In this document: piece after piece, positions 49,500 to 59,059 of the stretch | Layout: each line of letters begins with the position of its first letter | Position numbering within the stretch: the stretch's first letter is position 1 | Source: Microbulbifer thermotolerans | GTDB taxonomy: Bacteria > Pseudomonadota > Gammaproteobacteria > Pseudomonadales > Cellvibrionaceae | DNA length: 64,000 nucleotides | Assembly: GCF_900112305.1 (NCBI RefSeq) | Contig: NZ_FOKT01000010.1 | Location: 26,426 to 90,425 of the forward strand | Direction: 5' to 3' | Made by a program: the position numbers and the translations under genes | The notes under the pieces: generated by a model | What the model was told of the DNA's origin: nothing | The model's input: the letters and a program-made list of their open reading frames with translations, nothing else | The model's database searches: none

Positions 49500-50264
49500 A
49501 TGCCCAGCGAAAACTACCTCTTTCCACGCTGGCCGGCGCCTTCCAATGTGCGCGCGGCCACCAGCTTGCGCTCTGGGGGCACCAGTGGCGCACCTTATAC
49601 CGCTTTCAACCTGGCCACCCACGTGGGGGATGATGACCAGTCGGTGGCGGACAATCGCAAACGCCTGCAGCGGGATCTGCGGCTCCCTGCAGAGCCCCAG
49701 TGGCTGGAGCAAATCCACAGTGACAGAGTTGTGCCGGCCCGAGCCGATGGTCTGGTGCGCACTGCTGATGCCAGTTTCGCAACCAGCCCAGGTGCGGTGT
49801 GCGCAGTGCTCACTGCCGACTGCCTGCCGGTGCTTTTTTGTGATCAATCCGGTACCCGGGTGGCTGCGGCGCATGCCGGCTGGCGCGGACTGGCTGGTGG
49901 CGTACTGCGGACCAGTGTGGAGGCGCTCGACTGCGACCCGGCGGAACTACTGGTGTGGCTGGGTCCGGCCATAGGTCCGCAGGCGTTTGAAACCGGTGTG
50001 GATGTGCTGGAGGCTTTTTTTGAAAATGCACTCAGTGGCGCGCACACGGAAGCAATTGCCCAGTGCTTTCGTCCTCACACGCAAAAGCCGCTGCATTTTC
50101 TCGCGGATATATACGCCCTGGCGCGCGCCGAGTTGCACCAGCTCGGCGTGGATGCCATTTACGGCGGTGACCGCTGTACCTTTACGGAAGAAGCGCATTT
50201 TTATTCCTACCGGCGTGACAAAATCACTGGACGCATGGCCACTCTGATCTGGCTGGAAAACTGA
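49500..50264 (+). CDS. pgeF: peptidoglycan editing factor PgeF (YfiH/DUF152)
   Basis: YfiH-family enzyme of 254 residues, annotated as peptidoglycan editing factor because it removes wrongly incorporated L-serine from peptidoglycan precursors; polyphenol oxidase and purine nucleoside phosphorylase activities have been reported for relatives. The metal-binding residues lie in QIHSDRV (His), LTADCLPVLF (Cys) and AAAHAGWRGL (His). It overlaps the rluD transcription unit with four bases between. A 265-bp gap follows before clpB. Confidence 0.92.
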   Translation: MPSENYLFPRWPAPSNVRAATSLRSGGTSGAPYTAFNLATHVGDDDQSVADNRKRLQRDLRLPAEPQWLEQIHSDRVVPARADGLVRTADASFATSPGAVCAVLTADCLPVLFCDQSGTRVAAAHAGWRGLAGGVLRTSVEALDCDPAELLVWLGPAIGPQAFETGVDVLEAFFENALSGAHTEAIAQCFRPHTQKPLHFLADIYALARAELHQLGVDAIYGGDRCTFTEEAHFYSYRRDKITGRMATLIWLEN

Positions 50265-50330
50265 TACAGATCAATCCTCTCTACGGCTGGATGGCGGATG
50301 ATTTGCCTGTGAAGCCTCTGATACTTGTCT

Positions 50331-50357
50331 CTTGAGTTTTTCTCTCGGGCCTAAAAT
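50331..50357 (+). promoter_or_regulatory. possible heat-shock promoter of clpB
   Basis: CTTGAG at 50331 and CCTAAAAT at 50350 weakly resemble the sigma-32 elements CTTGAA and CCCATNT. The site is 173 bp upstream of the GTG start at 50530. The resemblance is partial; clpB is normally heat-induced, which is the main reason to list it. Confidence 0.25.
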
Positions 50358-50529
50358 CAAGGCGTGGAATGATCAGAGGATTCCCGTACCTTTCCCTCTG
50401 CGGAAGGCTTTGGGCGCCGGGTGTGATACGCCTGTATTTTCCGCCCGGATTGAAAATCGCTGTGCCGCCCGCATATCGGTAACCAGACTGAATCAATATG
50501 TCGTCGAACAGATCCAGAGAGGGTTTTCC

Positions 50530-53133
50530 GTGCGCATAGATAGAATGACGAACCCGCTGCAAGCGGCGATTGCCGACGCCCAGTCCCTCGCCGTTGGCCG
50601 CGATCACAACCAGATTTATCCCGAACATTTGTTATTGGCGCTGCTGAATCAGAATAACGGCAGTGTCCCCGCTTTTCTTTCTCAGGCCGGTTTTAATCTC
50701 AACGGTCTGCGCAACGATTTGGCAAAAAGGCTCGATAGTTTGCCCACGGTAGGTACGCCCACTGGCGATGTCGGTATGTCGCAGGAGCTGGCGCGGCTGT
50801 TTAATTTGGCGGACAAACGGGCGCAGCAAAACGGTGACAGTTTTATTGCCAGCGAAACTGTATTACTGGCCGCTTTTGACGCCGCTGCCGGTGAGGTGTC
50901 AAAAATCCTCAATGCCAACGGCGATGTCAAACAATTGCAGGCGGCCATTGAAAAAGTGCGCGGCGGTGAGAAAGTCAATGATGCCGGTGCTGAGGACGCG
51001 CGTCAGGCTCTGGATAAATACACTTTGGATCTGACAGAGCGCGCCGTGGCAGGCAAGCTGGATCCTGTGATCGGCCGCGACGATGAAATCCGTCGCACCA
51101 TCCAGGTTCTTCAGCGGCGCACCAAAAATAATCCCGTCTTAATCGGTGAGCCGGGGGTAGGGAAGACCGCCATCGTCGAGGGGTTGGCGCAGCGTATCGT
51201 CAACGGCGAAGTTCCCGAAGGCTTGAAAGACAAGCGATTGCTCTCCCTGGATCTCGGCGCGCTTTTGGCCGGAGCCAAGTTTCGCGGTGAATTCGAGGAG
51301 CGCCTGAAAGCGGTGCTCAACGAACTCTCCAAGCAGGAAGGGCGCGTTATCCTGTTTATCGACGAACTGCACACCATGGTGGGCGCCGGCAAGGCCGAGG
51401 GCGCCATGGATGCCGGCAATATGCTGAAACCTGCGCTGGCCCGCGGTGAATTGCACTGTGTCGGCGCCACCACCCTGGATGAATACCGCCAGTACATCGA
51501 AAAGGATGCCGCCCTTGAGCGGCGCTTCCAGAAGGTGCTGATTGACGAGCCAAACGAAGAAGACACCATCGCTATTTTGCGTGGGCTTAAAGAGCGTTAC
51601 GAAGTACACCACGGCGTCGATATCACCGACTCAGCCATTATCGCTGCGACCAAATTGTCCCAGCGCTATATCACCGATCGCCAATTGCCAGACAAAGCCA
51701 TCGACTTAATCGACGAGGCTGCGAGCCGTATCCGTATGGAAATCGATTCCAAGCCGGAAGAGATGGATAAACTGGACCGGCGTCTGATTCAGCTGAAGAT
51801 AGAGCGCGAAGCGGTAAAAAAAGACAAGGACGACGAGGCGGCACAAAAGCGTTTGGCCAAGTTGGAAGAGGAAATCCAGAAACTGGAAAAGGAATACGCC
51901 AATCTCGAAGAGGTATGGAAAGCGGAGAAGGCTCAGCTGGCAGGCAGCCACGATATCAAGGAAAAGCTGGAGCAGGCCAAGCTGGATATGGAAGCGGCGC
52001 GCCGCGCCGGCGACCTGGAGCGGATGTCGGAATTGCAATACGGATTAATTCCGCAATTGGAAGGACAATTGAAAGCCGCTGCCGAAACCAAGGGTGATGA
52101 AGACTTGCGCCTGTTGCGCAACAAGGTCACCGAGGAGGAAGTGGCGGAAGTGGTTTCCCGCTGGACCGGAATTCCTGTGGCAAAAATGCTCGAGGGCGAA
52201 CGGGAAAAACTGTTGCGTATGGAAGAGGCGCTGCACAAGCGCGTAATCGGGCAGGGCGAGGCGGTAGCCGCGGTGGCCAACGCCGTGCGTCGCTCCCGCG
52301 CCGGTCTTGCCGATCCCAACAGGCCCAACGGCTCATTCCTGTTCCTCGGCCCCACCGGTGTCGGAAAAACGGAGCTGTGCAAGGCATTGGCGCAGTTCTT
52401 GTTCGATACCGAGGACGCCATGGTGCGTATCGATATGTCCGAGTTTATGGAGAAACACTCAGTGGCACGCCTGATTGGTGCGCCGCCCGGCTATGTGGGT
52501 TATGAGGAAGGTGGCTACCTGACTGAGGCGGTGCGGCGCAAGCCCTACTCAGTGATACTGCTGGATGAAGTGGAAAAAGCGCACCCGGAAGTTTTCAACA
52601 TCCTGTTGCAGGTACTCGAGGACGGTCGCCTCACGGATGGTCAGGGACGCACCGTGGATTTCCGCAACACGGTGGTGGTGATGACCTCCAATTTGGGGTC
52701 CGACTTGATCCAGAAGTATGCCGCTGACCGGGATGCGGACGAAGTGGACACAGAAATCCGGTACCGGCAGATGAAGAGTGCGGTGATGGATGTGGTAAGT
52801 GGCCATTTCCGGCCGGAGTTTATCAACCGCATTGACGAAGTGGTGGTCTTCCACCCGCTGAATCAGGCGGAGGTGCGTTCTATCGCCGAAATTCAACTGG
52901 CGGCTATGCGCCGCCGTCTCGCCGAGCGGGATTTGCAGCTGGAAGTCTCCGAAGCGCTGCTGGACAAGCTGGCCGAAGTGGGCTTTGACCCCGTCTACGG
53001 TGCCCGCCCTCTGAAGCGTGCGATACAGATGTGGCTGGAAAATCCCCTGGCGCAGGATGTGTTGGCGGGCAAATTTGTGCCCGGCGACACTATTCATGCC
53101 GAACTGGATGGAGACCGGGCGGTGTTCCGTTGA
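50530..53133 (+). CDS. clpB: ATP-dependent chaperone ClpB
   Basis: ClpB disaggregase, 867 residues, works with DnaK to recover aggregated proteins. The start is the GTG at 50530 (read as [11 protein letters not shown], matching ClpB N-termini) with GAGAGGG upstream; the frame is open for 66 more codons without homology. Two AAA+ modules: Walker [10 protein letters not shown] near residue 205 and GPTGVGKTE near residue 605; a coiled-coil middle domain rich in Glu, Lys and Arg lies at about 400-540. A GTG at codon 143 (EKVRGG) is at the position where E. coli starts its short isoform. Confidence 0.97.
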   Translation: MRIDRMTNPLQAAIADAQSLAVGRDHNQIYPEHLLLALLNQNNGSVPAFLSQAGFNLNGLRNDLAKRLDSLPTVGTPTGDVGMSQELARLFNLADKRAQQNGDSFIASETVLLAAFDAAAGEVSKILNANGDVKQLQAAIEKVRGGEKVNDAGAEDARQALDKYTLDLTERAVAGKLDPVIGRDDEIRRTIQVLQRRTKNNPVLIGEPGVGKTAIVEGLAQRIVNGEVPEGLKDKRLLSLDLGALLAGAKFRGEFEERLKAVLNELSKQEGRVILFIDELHTMVGAGKAEGAMDAGNMLKPALARGELHCVGATTLDEYRQYIEKDAALERRFQKVLIDEPNEEDTIAILRGLKERYEVHHGVDITDSAIIAATKLSQRYITDRQLPDKAIDLIDEAASRIRMEIDSKPEEMDKLDRRLIQLKIEREAVKKDKDDEAAQKRLAKLEEEIQKLEKEYANLEEVWKAEKAQLAGSHDIKEKLEQAKLDMEAARRAGDLERMSELQYGLIPQLEGQLKAAAETKGDEDLRLLRNKVTEEEVAEVVSRWTGIPVAKMLEGEREKLLRMEEALHKRVIGQGEAVAAVANAVRRSRAGLADPNRPNGSFLFLGPTGVGKTELCKALAQFLFDTEDAMVRIDMSEFMEKHSVARLIGAPPGYVGYEEGGYLTEAVRRKPYSVILLDEVEKAHPEVFNILLQVLEDGRLTDGQGRTVDFRNTVVVMTSNLGSDLIQKYAADRDADEVDTEIRYRQMKSAVMDVVSGHFRPEFINRIDEVVVFHPLNQAEVRSIAEIQLAAMRRRLAERDLQLEVSEALLDKLAEVGFDPVYGARPLKRAIQMWLENPLAQDVLAGKFVPGDTIHAELDGDRAVFR

Positions 53134-53150
53134 GGTAACCCTGACAAATC

Positions 53151-53184
53151 CGCCTGAGTGCCGTTAGTGCCGGGCGCTCAGGCG
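53151..53184. repeat. stem-loop after clpB
   Basis: CGCCTGAGTGCC / GGCGCTCAGGCG with one G-T pair and a 10-base loop, 17 bases after the clpB stop. No T-run follows; it may be the clpB transcript's 3' structure. Confidence 0.5.
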
Positions 53185-53218
53185 TGAATCTCGCTTTGCG
53201 AAACACGCGATCCATTTC

Positions 53219-53260
53219 TGCGAAACCACCGGCTACTGCTCAGTAGCCGGTGGTTTCGCA
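53219..53260. repeat. perfect 20-bp inverted repeat
   Basis: Two 20-base arms, TGCGAAACCACCGGCTACTG and its complement, with a 2-base loop. The gap 53134-53459 (326 bp) contains this and the smaller stem-loop but no gene, and then a TAAACTGAATT-rich stretch before the efflux adaptor gene. Its length and perfection are unusual for a terminator, and no T-run follows. Confidence 0.65.
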
Positions 53261-53459
53261 CTATCCTTCCCTTCGCTCAAAATTTTCATATTACGCGGCG
53301 CGTTGCTAAACCCACGGCATGTATTGTTTTCCTGACGTCGAGCGAGTGTGATACAGCGGCAGTCTCCAGGCGTAAATAGCCATTTGTTTATAAACTGAAT
53401 TTTGTTGTTCGGCGAAAGAGTCGGCCGATGCCGAAATCGCAATTCAGTGGAATGGCACT

Positions 53460-54590
53460 GTGTCTCGGGTTTTGAACAAACGCATGCTGCTGATGCTCCT
53501 CGGCTGCCTGCTGTTGTTCGGCGGTATTTTTGCTTTCAAATATATCGGCCTTGTCATGATGAATCGCGCTTTCGACAGTATGCCACTGCCGCCGGCAACA
53601 GTGACTTCTTTTACCGCGGAGGTGCAGGTCTGGCAGGAGACGCTGACTGCGGTGGGAACGCTACGGGCGGTAAATGGTGTGGAGGTCACCACGGAAGCGC
53701 AGGGCATCGTCAGCGCCATCCATTTTAAGTCGGGGCAGTCGGTCGAAAAAGGGGCCTTGTTAGCGGAGCTGGCCGCGGAACCGGAAATCGCCCAGCTTCA
53801 GGTACTGGAAGCGGAGCTGCGGCTGGCGCGGCGCAACCATCAGCGGGTCAAGGCTCTGCACGCCAGAGGCGTCACCACAGAAGCGGATCTGGACGCCACC
53901 CGCAGTGAGCTGGAGCAGGTTCTGGCTAATCTGGAAGTCCAGCGCGCCACTATTGATAAACGTCAAATCACCGCGCCTTTCAGCGGGGTTTTGGGCATCC
54001 GCCGCATCGACTTGGGGCAGAATGTTAACCCGGGGGAGGCCGTGGTTTCCCTTCAGCAGCTGGACCCGATTTACGTCGATTTTTTTCTGCCGGAGCGGCA
54101 CCTTGCCAAAGTGGCGTTGGATCTGCCGATAACTCTGGGAACCGACGCCTTTCCCGGCAAAAAGTTTCATGGGCGCATTACCGCCATAGACCCCAGTGTG
54201 GATGCGGCCAGCCGCAATTTTCTGCTTCAGGGCACACTGAAAAATCCGCAACACCGGTTGCGCCCCGGTATGTTTGCGGATGTAGCGGTGCAGATTGACG
54301 CCCGGCGAAAGGTCTTGGTGGTGCCGCGCACTGCGCTGATGTTCGCACCCTACGGTACGGCGGTGTTTATTCTGCGCAAGAGCGATACCGGTGACAGCAT
54401 TATTGCCCGCAAGCGTTTCGTGAAGACCGGGGAAGAACGCGGCGATCTGGTGGAAGTCGTACAGGGCTTGCGGGCGGGTGAAGTCGTGGCGAGTAGCGGT
54501 CTGCTCAAACTGCGCAACGAGGGTGCCGTGATCATTGAAAATGAAAACCGTCCGCCCGCCGACGCGGATCCGAAGCCGGAAAATAGTTAG
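53460..54590 (+). CDS. RND efflux periplasmic adaptor (membrane fusion protein)
   Basis: Membrane fusion protein of 376 residues from a tripartite RND pump. GTG start at 53460; an N-terminal anchor MLLMLLGCLLLFGGIFAF. The lipoyl/biotinyl-like domain follows (GTLRAVNGVEVTTEAQG, SGQSVEKGALLAEL), a helical hairpin with TEADLDATRSELEQVLANLE, then RQITAPFSGVLGIRRIDLGQ and a beta-barrel with RITAIDPSVDAASRNF. The C-terminus ends in Pro/Glu/Asn residues. The pump gene follows after a 359-bp gap, which is long for such a pair. No outer-membrane TolC-type gene is adjacent. Confidence 0.9.
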   Translation: MSRVLNKRMLLMLLGCLLLFGGIFAFKYIGLVMMNRAFDSMPLPPATVTSFTAEVQVWQETLTAVGTLRAVNGVEVTTEAQGIVSAIHFKSGQSVEKGALLAELAAEPEIAQLQVLEAELRLARRNHQRVKALHARGVTTEADLDATRSELEQVLANLEVQRATIDKRQITAPFSGVLGIRRIDLGQNVNPGEAVVSLQQLDPIYVDFFLPERHLAKVALDLPITLGTDAFPGKKFHGRITAIDPSVDAASRNFLLQGTLKNPQHRLRPGMFADVAVQIDARRKVLVVPRTALMFAPYGTAVFILRKSDTGDSIIARKRFVKTGEERGDLVEVVQGLRAGEVVASSGLLKLRNEGAVIIENENRPPADADPKPENS

Positions 54591-54949
54591 TGGGCCCGTA
54601 ATTAAACCGCACAAGAGCTGCGGCTTGTTTCGGGGCGCTCAGGCAAAGGGATAAGTATTGCGAAAATGCACGAGTATGTCCCGGCGGCTTCGCCGGATAT
54701 CTCCCTATTTCCGACGGTTTCAAAATGCCCATCCCATCACTTGAGCTTCTCATCAGGCCTCGGCGTCAGCGTCAGGGAGGTTCCTTAAGGGAACCCTGAA
54801 ACCATAGTGGCACTGGGCCCGCCTGTTGTCCGGCATTTGCTCAGTTATATTTTCTCATTGCTGCTTTCCATCCGGGTGCAGAGCTTATTCGTTGCCTGAG
54901 CGCGGATTAGTCAGCGGTTTGCCGAAGTCGGGATGGCTTGGGAAAAGGC
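54591..54949. other. long gap between efflux adaptor and pump
   Basis: 359 bp without a coding frame. It includes a CCGGCG-GCTT-CGCCGG hairpin at 54681-54696 and a CAGGG...CCCTG stem near 54773-54800 around GGTTCC-TTAA-GGGAACC. Neither has a T-run. Both could affect stability of a joint transcript, or the pump gene may have its own promoter; none was identified with confidence. Confidence 0.5.
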
Positions 54950-57900
54950 GTGAATTTTACTGAAATTTTTATCCGCAAGCCGGTGCTCGCCTCAGTGGTG
55001 AGTTTGTTTATTTTCCTACTTGGCCTGCGCGCGGCCACGGAACTGAATGTGCGCCAGTATCCGGAGCTGGAAAATGCGGTGATCACTGTCACCACAGTGT
55101 ACGTCGGTGCTGACTCAGACTTGGTGCAGGGGTTTATCACCACGCCGCTGGAACAGGAGATCGCCACCGCGGATGGTATTGATTACATGGTGTCTACCAG
55201 TGTCCAGGGCATCTCAACCATCCAGATCTATGTGGATTTTGATTACGATCCCAATGAGGTGTTGACCCAGGTGGTGGCCAAGGTCAACCGGCTGCGCAGT
55301 GAATTGCCGGAAGAGGCGGAGGACTCCAGTGTGGATATGGCGCTGGGGGAATCCACCGCAGCTATGTATTTATCCTTTTCGTCAGACATTCTCGATAACA
55401 ATCAGATCACTGACTATCTGACCCGCGTAGTACAGCCCAAGCTATCGACCATTGCCGGTGTGCAGCGTGCACGTTTGCTGGGCAATCGGACCTTTGCCAT
55501 GCGTATTTGGTTGAGGCCTGCCGATATGGCCGCGCAGGAGGTGACTCCAGCCGATGTGAGTGCGGCGCTCCGGCGCAATAATGTCCTGTCCGCAGTGGGT
55601 GCCACCAAAGGTGCCATGGTGGCTATGGAAATCCGGGCTAAAACCGATATCGCCTCGCCAGAGGCTTTTCGCAGTCTTGTTGTACGTGCCGACGGCGACC
55701 GTCTGGTGCGTCTCGGCGACGTGGCGGAAGTCGAGCTGGGGGCGGAGTCTTACGATACCTCTGTTTCCTTTAATGGCCGACCGGCCACTTTCGTCGCCAT
55801 AGAAGTGGCGCCCGATGCCAATTCGCTGGATGTGATCCGGGTAGTCAGGGAAACCCTGGAGCAGGAGATTTTTCCGCAATTGCCCGAGGGGATGATTGGC
55901 GATATCCCTTACGACAGTACGGAATATATTCAGGATTCCATCGACGAGGTGATGAAGACCATCGTCGAAGCGGTGCTGATTGTGATTCTGGTGATCTACC
56001 TGTTTCTCGGCTCCCTGCGCAGCGTTTTAATCCCCGCGATAGCGGTGCCACTGTCTCTGGTGGGAGCGCTTTTTCTGATGTTGCTGATGGGTTTCTCCAT
56101 CAATCTTCTGACGCTGCTCAGCATGGTGCTAGCTATCGGCATAGTAGTGGATGACGCCATTATTGTGCTGGAGAACGTGCACCGGCATATCGAGGAGGGC
56201 ATGGTGCCTCAGGAGGCGGCGATTGTTGGTGCGCGTGAGTTGGCTTGGCCGGTGGTGGCTATGACCACCACCTTGATCGCCGTCTACTTGCCCATCGGAT
56301 TTCTCGGCGGTCTCGTCGGCACTTTGTTTATCGAGTTCGCGTTTTCTCTCGCCGGTGCGGTTCTGTTGTCTGGTGTGGTGGCTTTAACTTTGTCACCGAT
56401 GATGTCGGCCAAGATCCTGCGCCCTCGCACAGGGGGTGGCAACCGGCTGGAAAAGTGGTTGGAAATGCAGTTCAACCGCTTGCAGGAAAGTTACAAGAGC
56501 AGCTTGCACAGTGCGTTGAACGATCGCTTGGTGATTCTCCTCTTTGGCGCCATCGTCCTGGTCAGTTGCTATTTTCTGTTTGTATCTTCCCCCAGAGAGC
56601 TGGAGCCTGCCGAAGACCGGGGCTTGGTGCTGGCGATCTCTTCCGCCGATGCTTATGCAACCCTGGACTACCTCGAACAGTATACGGCGGAGTTGACACA
56701 AATTGCCGAGCGTCACGATGAAGTGGCCAATTTTTTCCTGCTCAACGGTGTCGGCGGTACCAGTAATGCCACCAATAGCGCCGTCGCAGGGTATGTGCTC
56801 GCCCCCTGGAATCTGCGCGACAAAGACACGGCGGAGATGCAGGCGGAGATCAGTGCAGAGGTGGCGCAGATTGCCGGGCTCAAGGTGGCGGTTGTGGTGC
56901 CACCGAGCCTGCCGACCGCGGGTGGCCGCCTGCCGGTGGAATTTGTAATCGGCGCCACCGAGCCGGTGGAGCGCCTCGCCGATTTGGCCGATGAAATCAT
57001 GGCGCGAGCCATCGCCAGCCGTAAATTTATTTTTGTCGATTCGGACCTGAAGATCGACAAGCCGAAAATTATCGTCGAGATCGACCGGGACAAGGCGGCG
57101 GCCATGGGGGTGAGCATGGCCGACATCGGCCGCGAACTGGGCGCCATGCTGTCCGGGGCCTACATCAACCGCTTTTCTCTGGACAACCGCAGTTACAAGG
57201 TGATTCCGCAAGTCGTGCGGGTAGAGCGGCTCACGGGGGAACAGTTGGAAAACTATTATATCCGCGCGGTCAATGGTGACCTGGTGCCAATTTCCACGCT
57301 GGTCAATCTGCGTGAAACTGTAGAGCCGCAACAACTTAAGCGCTTTCAACAGTTGAATGCGGTGACCATCTCCGGTGTGCCGCGCCCCGGTATTACTCTG
57401 GGAGAAGCGCTGGGTGTGTTGGATCAGGCCGCCCGCGAAATATTGCCCCAGGGGTACTCGGTGGATTACGCGGGCCAGTCGCGCCAGTACAAGTCTGAAG
57501 GAGGGGAGTTGGAGATCACCTTTCTTTTTGCCTTGATTGTGATCTATCTCGTGCTGGCCGCGCAGTTCGAGTCCTGGCGGGACCCACTGATTATGCTGGT
57601 GACAGTGCCTATGAGTGTCTGTGGGGCCATGATTTTTGTCAGTCTCGGCTTAACCACACTGAATATCTACACCCAGGTGGGATTAGTGACACTGATCGGT
57701 GTCATTTCCAAGCACGGTATTCTGGTGGTTGAATTTGCCAATAAACTGCAGGAGCAGGGCCACTCCAAGCGCGAGGCGATAGAGCAGGCCGCCAGTATTC
57801 GCCTGCGCCCCATCCTGATGACAACTGCATCGCTGGTGTTGGCGATGGTGCCTTTGCTGGCCGCTGCCGGCCCTGGCGGCGGAGCCCGCTTTGCGATGGG

Positions 57901-57997
57901 CCTGGTGGTCGCCAGCGGTATGACAATTGGTACTCTGTTTACACTGTTTGTGGTGCCGGCGATGTATTTATATCTAGGCAGGGATTACGGTTATTGA
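54950..57997 (+). CDS. RND efflux pump inner-membrane transporter
   Basis: HAE1-type RND transporter of 1015 residues. The GTG at 54950 (MNFTEIFIRKPVLA) is used, with GGGA six bases upstream; a TTG at 54938 is possible. The usual 12 helices and two large periplasmic loops are present. Proton-relay residues are the two Asp in GIVVDDAIIVLENVH in helix 4 and the Lys in VISKHGILVVEFAN in helix 10. The periplasmic loops carry NAVTISGVPRPG and LGNRTFAMRIWLRP-type segments. It works with the adaptor upstream and an outer-membrane channel elsewhere; substrates cannot be inferred from sequence. Confidence 0.93.
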   Translation: MNFTEIFIRKPVLASVVSLFIFLLGLRAATELNVRQYPELENAVITVTTVYVGADSDLVQGFITTPLEQEIATADGIDYMVSTSVQGISTIQIYVDFDYDPNEVLTQVVAKVNRLRSELPEEAEDSSVDMALGESTAAMYLSFSSDILDNNQITDYLTRVVQPKLSTIAGVQRARLLGNRTFAMRIWLRPADMAAQEVTPADVSAALRRNNVLSAVGATKGAMVAMEIRAKTDIASPEAFRSLVVRADGDRLVRLGDVAEVELGAESYDTSVSFNGRPATFVAIEVAPDANSLDVIRVVRETLEQEIFPQLPEGMIGDIPYDSTEYIQDSIDEVMKTIVEAVLIVILVIYLFLGSLRSVLIPAIAVPLSLVGALFLMLLMGFSINLLTLLSMVLAIGIVVDDAIIVLENVHRHIEEGMVPQEAAIVGARELAWPVVAMTTTLIAVYLPIGFLGGLVGTLFIEFAFSLAGAVLLSGVVALTLSPMMSAKILRPRTGGGNRLEKWLEMQFNRLQESYKSSLHSALNDRLVILLFGAIVLVSCYFLFVSSPRELEPAEDRGLVLAISSADAYATLDYLEQYTAELTQIAERHDEVANFFLLNGVGGTSNATNSAVAGYVLAPWNLRDKDTAEMQAEISAEVAQIAGLKVAVVVPPSLPTAGGRLPVEFVIGATEPVERLADLADEIMARAIASRKFIFVDSDLKIDKPKIIVEIDRDKAAAMGVSMADIGRELGAMLSGAYINRFSLDNRSYKVIPQVVRVERLTGEQLENYYIRAVNGDLVPISTLVNLRETVEPQQLKRFQQLNAVTISGVPRPGITLGEALGVLDQAAREILPQGYSVDYAGQSRQYKSEGGELEITFLFALIVIYLVLAAQFESWRDPLIMLVTVPMSVCGAMIFVSLGLTTLNIYTQVGLVTLIGVISKHGILVVEFANKLQEQGHSKREAIEQAASIRLRPILMTTASLVLAMVPLLAAAGPGGGARFAMGLVVASGMTIGTLFTLFVVPAMYLYLGRDYGY

Positions 57998-58067
57998 GGA
58001 GGAAGAGCGGTTCAGCTTTGGGGAATCTTTGATGGGGTTGCCCGGCACTGTTATCCATTGCGGGCGC

Positions 58068-58110
58068 TAGCGCTGAGAGCTTCCACCTAGGGCAGGAAGT
58101 CTCAGCGCTA
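58068..58110. repeat. inverted repeat after the efflux pump gene
   Basis: TAGCGCTGAGA / TCTCAGCGCTA with inner arms CTTCC / GGAAG and one bulged G, loop ACCTAGGGCA. It lies between the pump gene and the convergent DUF4124 gene and could act as a terminator on both strands, although no T-run follows. Confidence 0.5.
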
Positions 58111-58133
58111 ACGACAATTTCAGCGGTTACGCT

Positions 58134-58601
58134 TTAGCAGTTTTCCTGAATGGTTTGCTGCATGCGCCGGATTCGCTCCTGGCGTTCCTCCTCAGGTAGT
58201 ACCCGCATCTTGCCATCGGCTCCCAGTTCGCGTATGCGGCTGTGGGTGGTCAGTTCCTGCAGGTTAGACTGGGCCATCCGGCAGCGCTGCGCGCGCACAG
58301 CTTCTTGGGCCTTGGTGAGGGCTTCATTTTGCTGTTGTTCCGGCTGTGCCTTTGGGGCGGCCGCCACATTTTTTTCACTGGAGGTGGGTTCTTCGGCCGG
58401 GGTGGGGTTGAGTGCTGCCTGTTCCGCCTGCCACTGCTTATAGCGTTCTGACTTGGGTTTCTTTACCACTTCGACGGATTGCTTTTGCGGCGGCTGGGAG
58501 CCGAAGTGCACCACGCCGTTTTCATCCACCCATTTGTAAATACCATCGGCCCGGGCGGCGAATGCCAGCGCTGAGATCAATATCGCTATAGCGAAGCGCA
58601 T
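58134..58601 (-). CDS. DUF4124-containing secreted protein
   Basis: Protein of 155 residues with a signal peptide (MRFAIAILISALAFAARA) and an N-terminal DUF4124 domain: GIYKWVDENGVVHFGSQPP is its hallmark, quoted to within 19 residues. A low-complexity linker rich in Glu, Pro, Ala and Gln follows, then a C-terminal helical part with QRCRMAQSNLQEL and a conserved RIRELGADGKMRVL segment, ending in ENC. Function unknown; members of this group are widespread in gammaproteobacteria. Divergent from ilvI with a 458-bp gap. Confidence 0.85.
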   Translation of the reverse strand: MRFAIAILISALAFAARADGIYKWVDENGVVHFGSQPPQKQSVEVVKKPKSERYKQWQAEQAALNPTPAEEPTSSEKNVAAAPKAQPEQQQNEALTKAQEAVRAQRCRMAQSNLQELTTHSRIRELGADGKMRVLPEEERQERIRRMQQTIQENC

Positions 58602-59059
58602 AGTTGCTCCTCGGTTTTTGTGGTGTCCTTTAGTGGCATTGTACCGGTCTGTGCGCGCTTGCCTACAACTCCTTTAACACTTTGGCTAATGCAGCGTTAC
58701 TCTATTGACAGCCGGGATTCAGTTTGCAGAATCAATCGCTCCCTCGGCGACTGGAGTTTTCCGCATATCCGCGGTGCCCGCTCCGGCCCGGCGGGCCAAA
58801 CGCCCGCCACCTCTTGTCGAGAACCCCTCCCCACCCAGGAGGCCTGCGAGTCCGCACGACTCCGGTTAATGCCGGTGTCGGCTCGCGCGCACTGGCCAAG
58901 CCGATAGAGCCATCCTAAAAGTCGGCGGGCGATTGCGCAAAAGGCTGATATTTATCATTGATTTCCTTTACAATCGCCTTTTGTTTTTCTCATTGGCTGG
59001 CCTAGCTTGCCCTTTGAGAGATGTTTGTCCTATGAATCGCGAAATTTGAGGGGGCTTTT
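58602..59059. other. ilvI upstream region
   Basis: 458 bp between the DUF4124 gene and ilvI. It contains a GGCGGGC-CAAAC-GCCCGCC hairpin (58790-58808), a GAGTC-CGCAC-GACTC repeat (58848-58862) and a TACAAT -10 candidate at 58969 without a convincing -35. No leader peptide rich in branched-chain codons and followed by a terminator was seen, so classical attenuation is not supported. A 95-codon open frame here shows no protein-like features. Confidence 0.5.

Noticed and set aside
50332..50529. 66-codon in-frame upstream extension of clpB
   Set aside because: ClpB N-termini begin at the GTG at 50530; the extra sequence has no homology and includes the leader.
56393..57349. 318-codon minus-strand frame opposite the RND pump
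   Set aside because: Antisense shadow of the pump gene, no family features.
58620..58907. 95-codon open frame upstream of ilvI
   Set aside because: No ribosome site, skewed composition, and overlaps hairpins in a regulatory gap.
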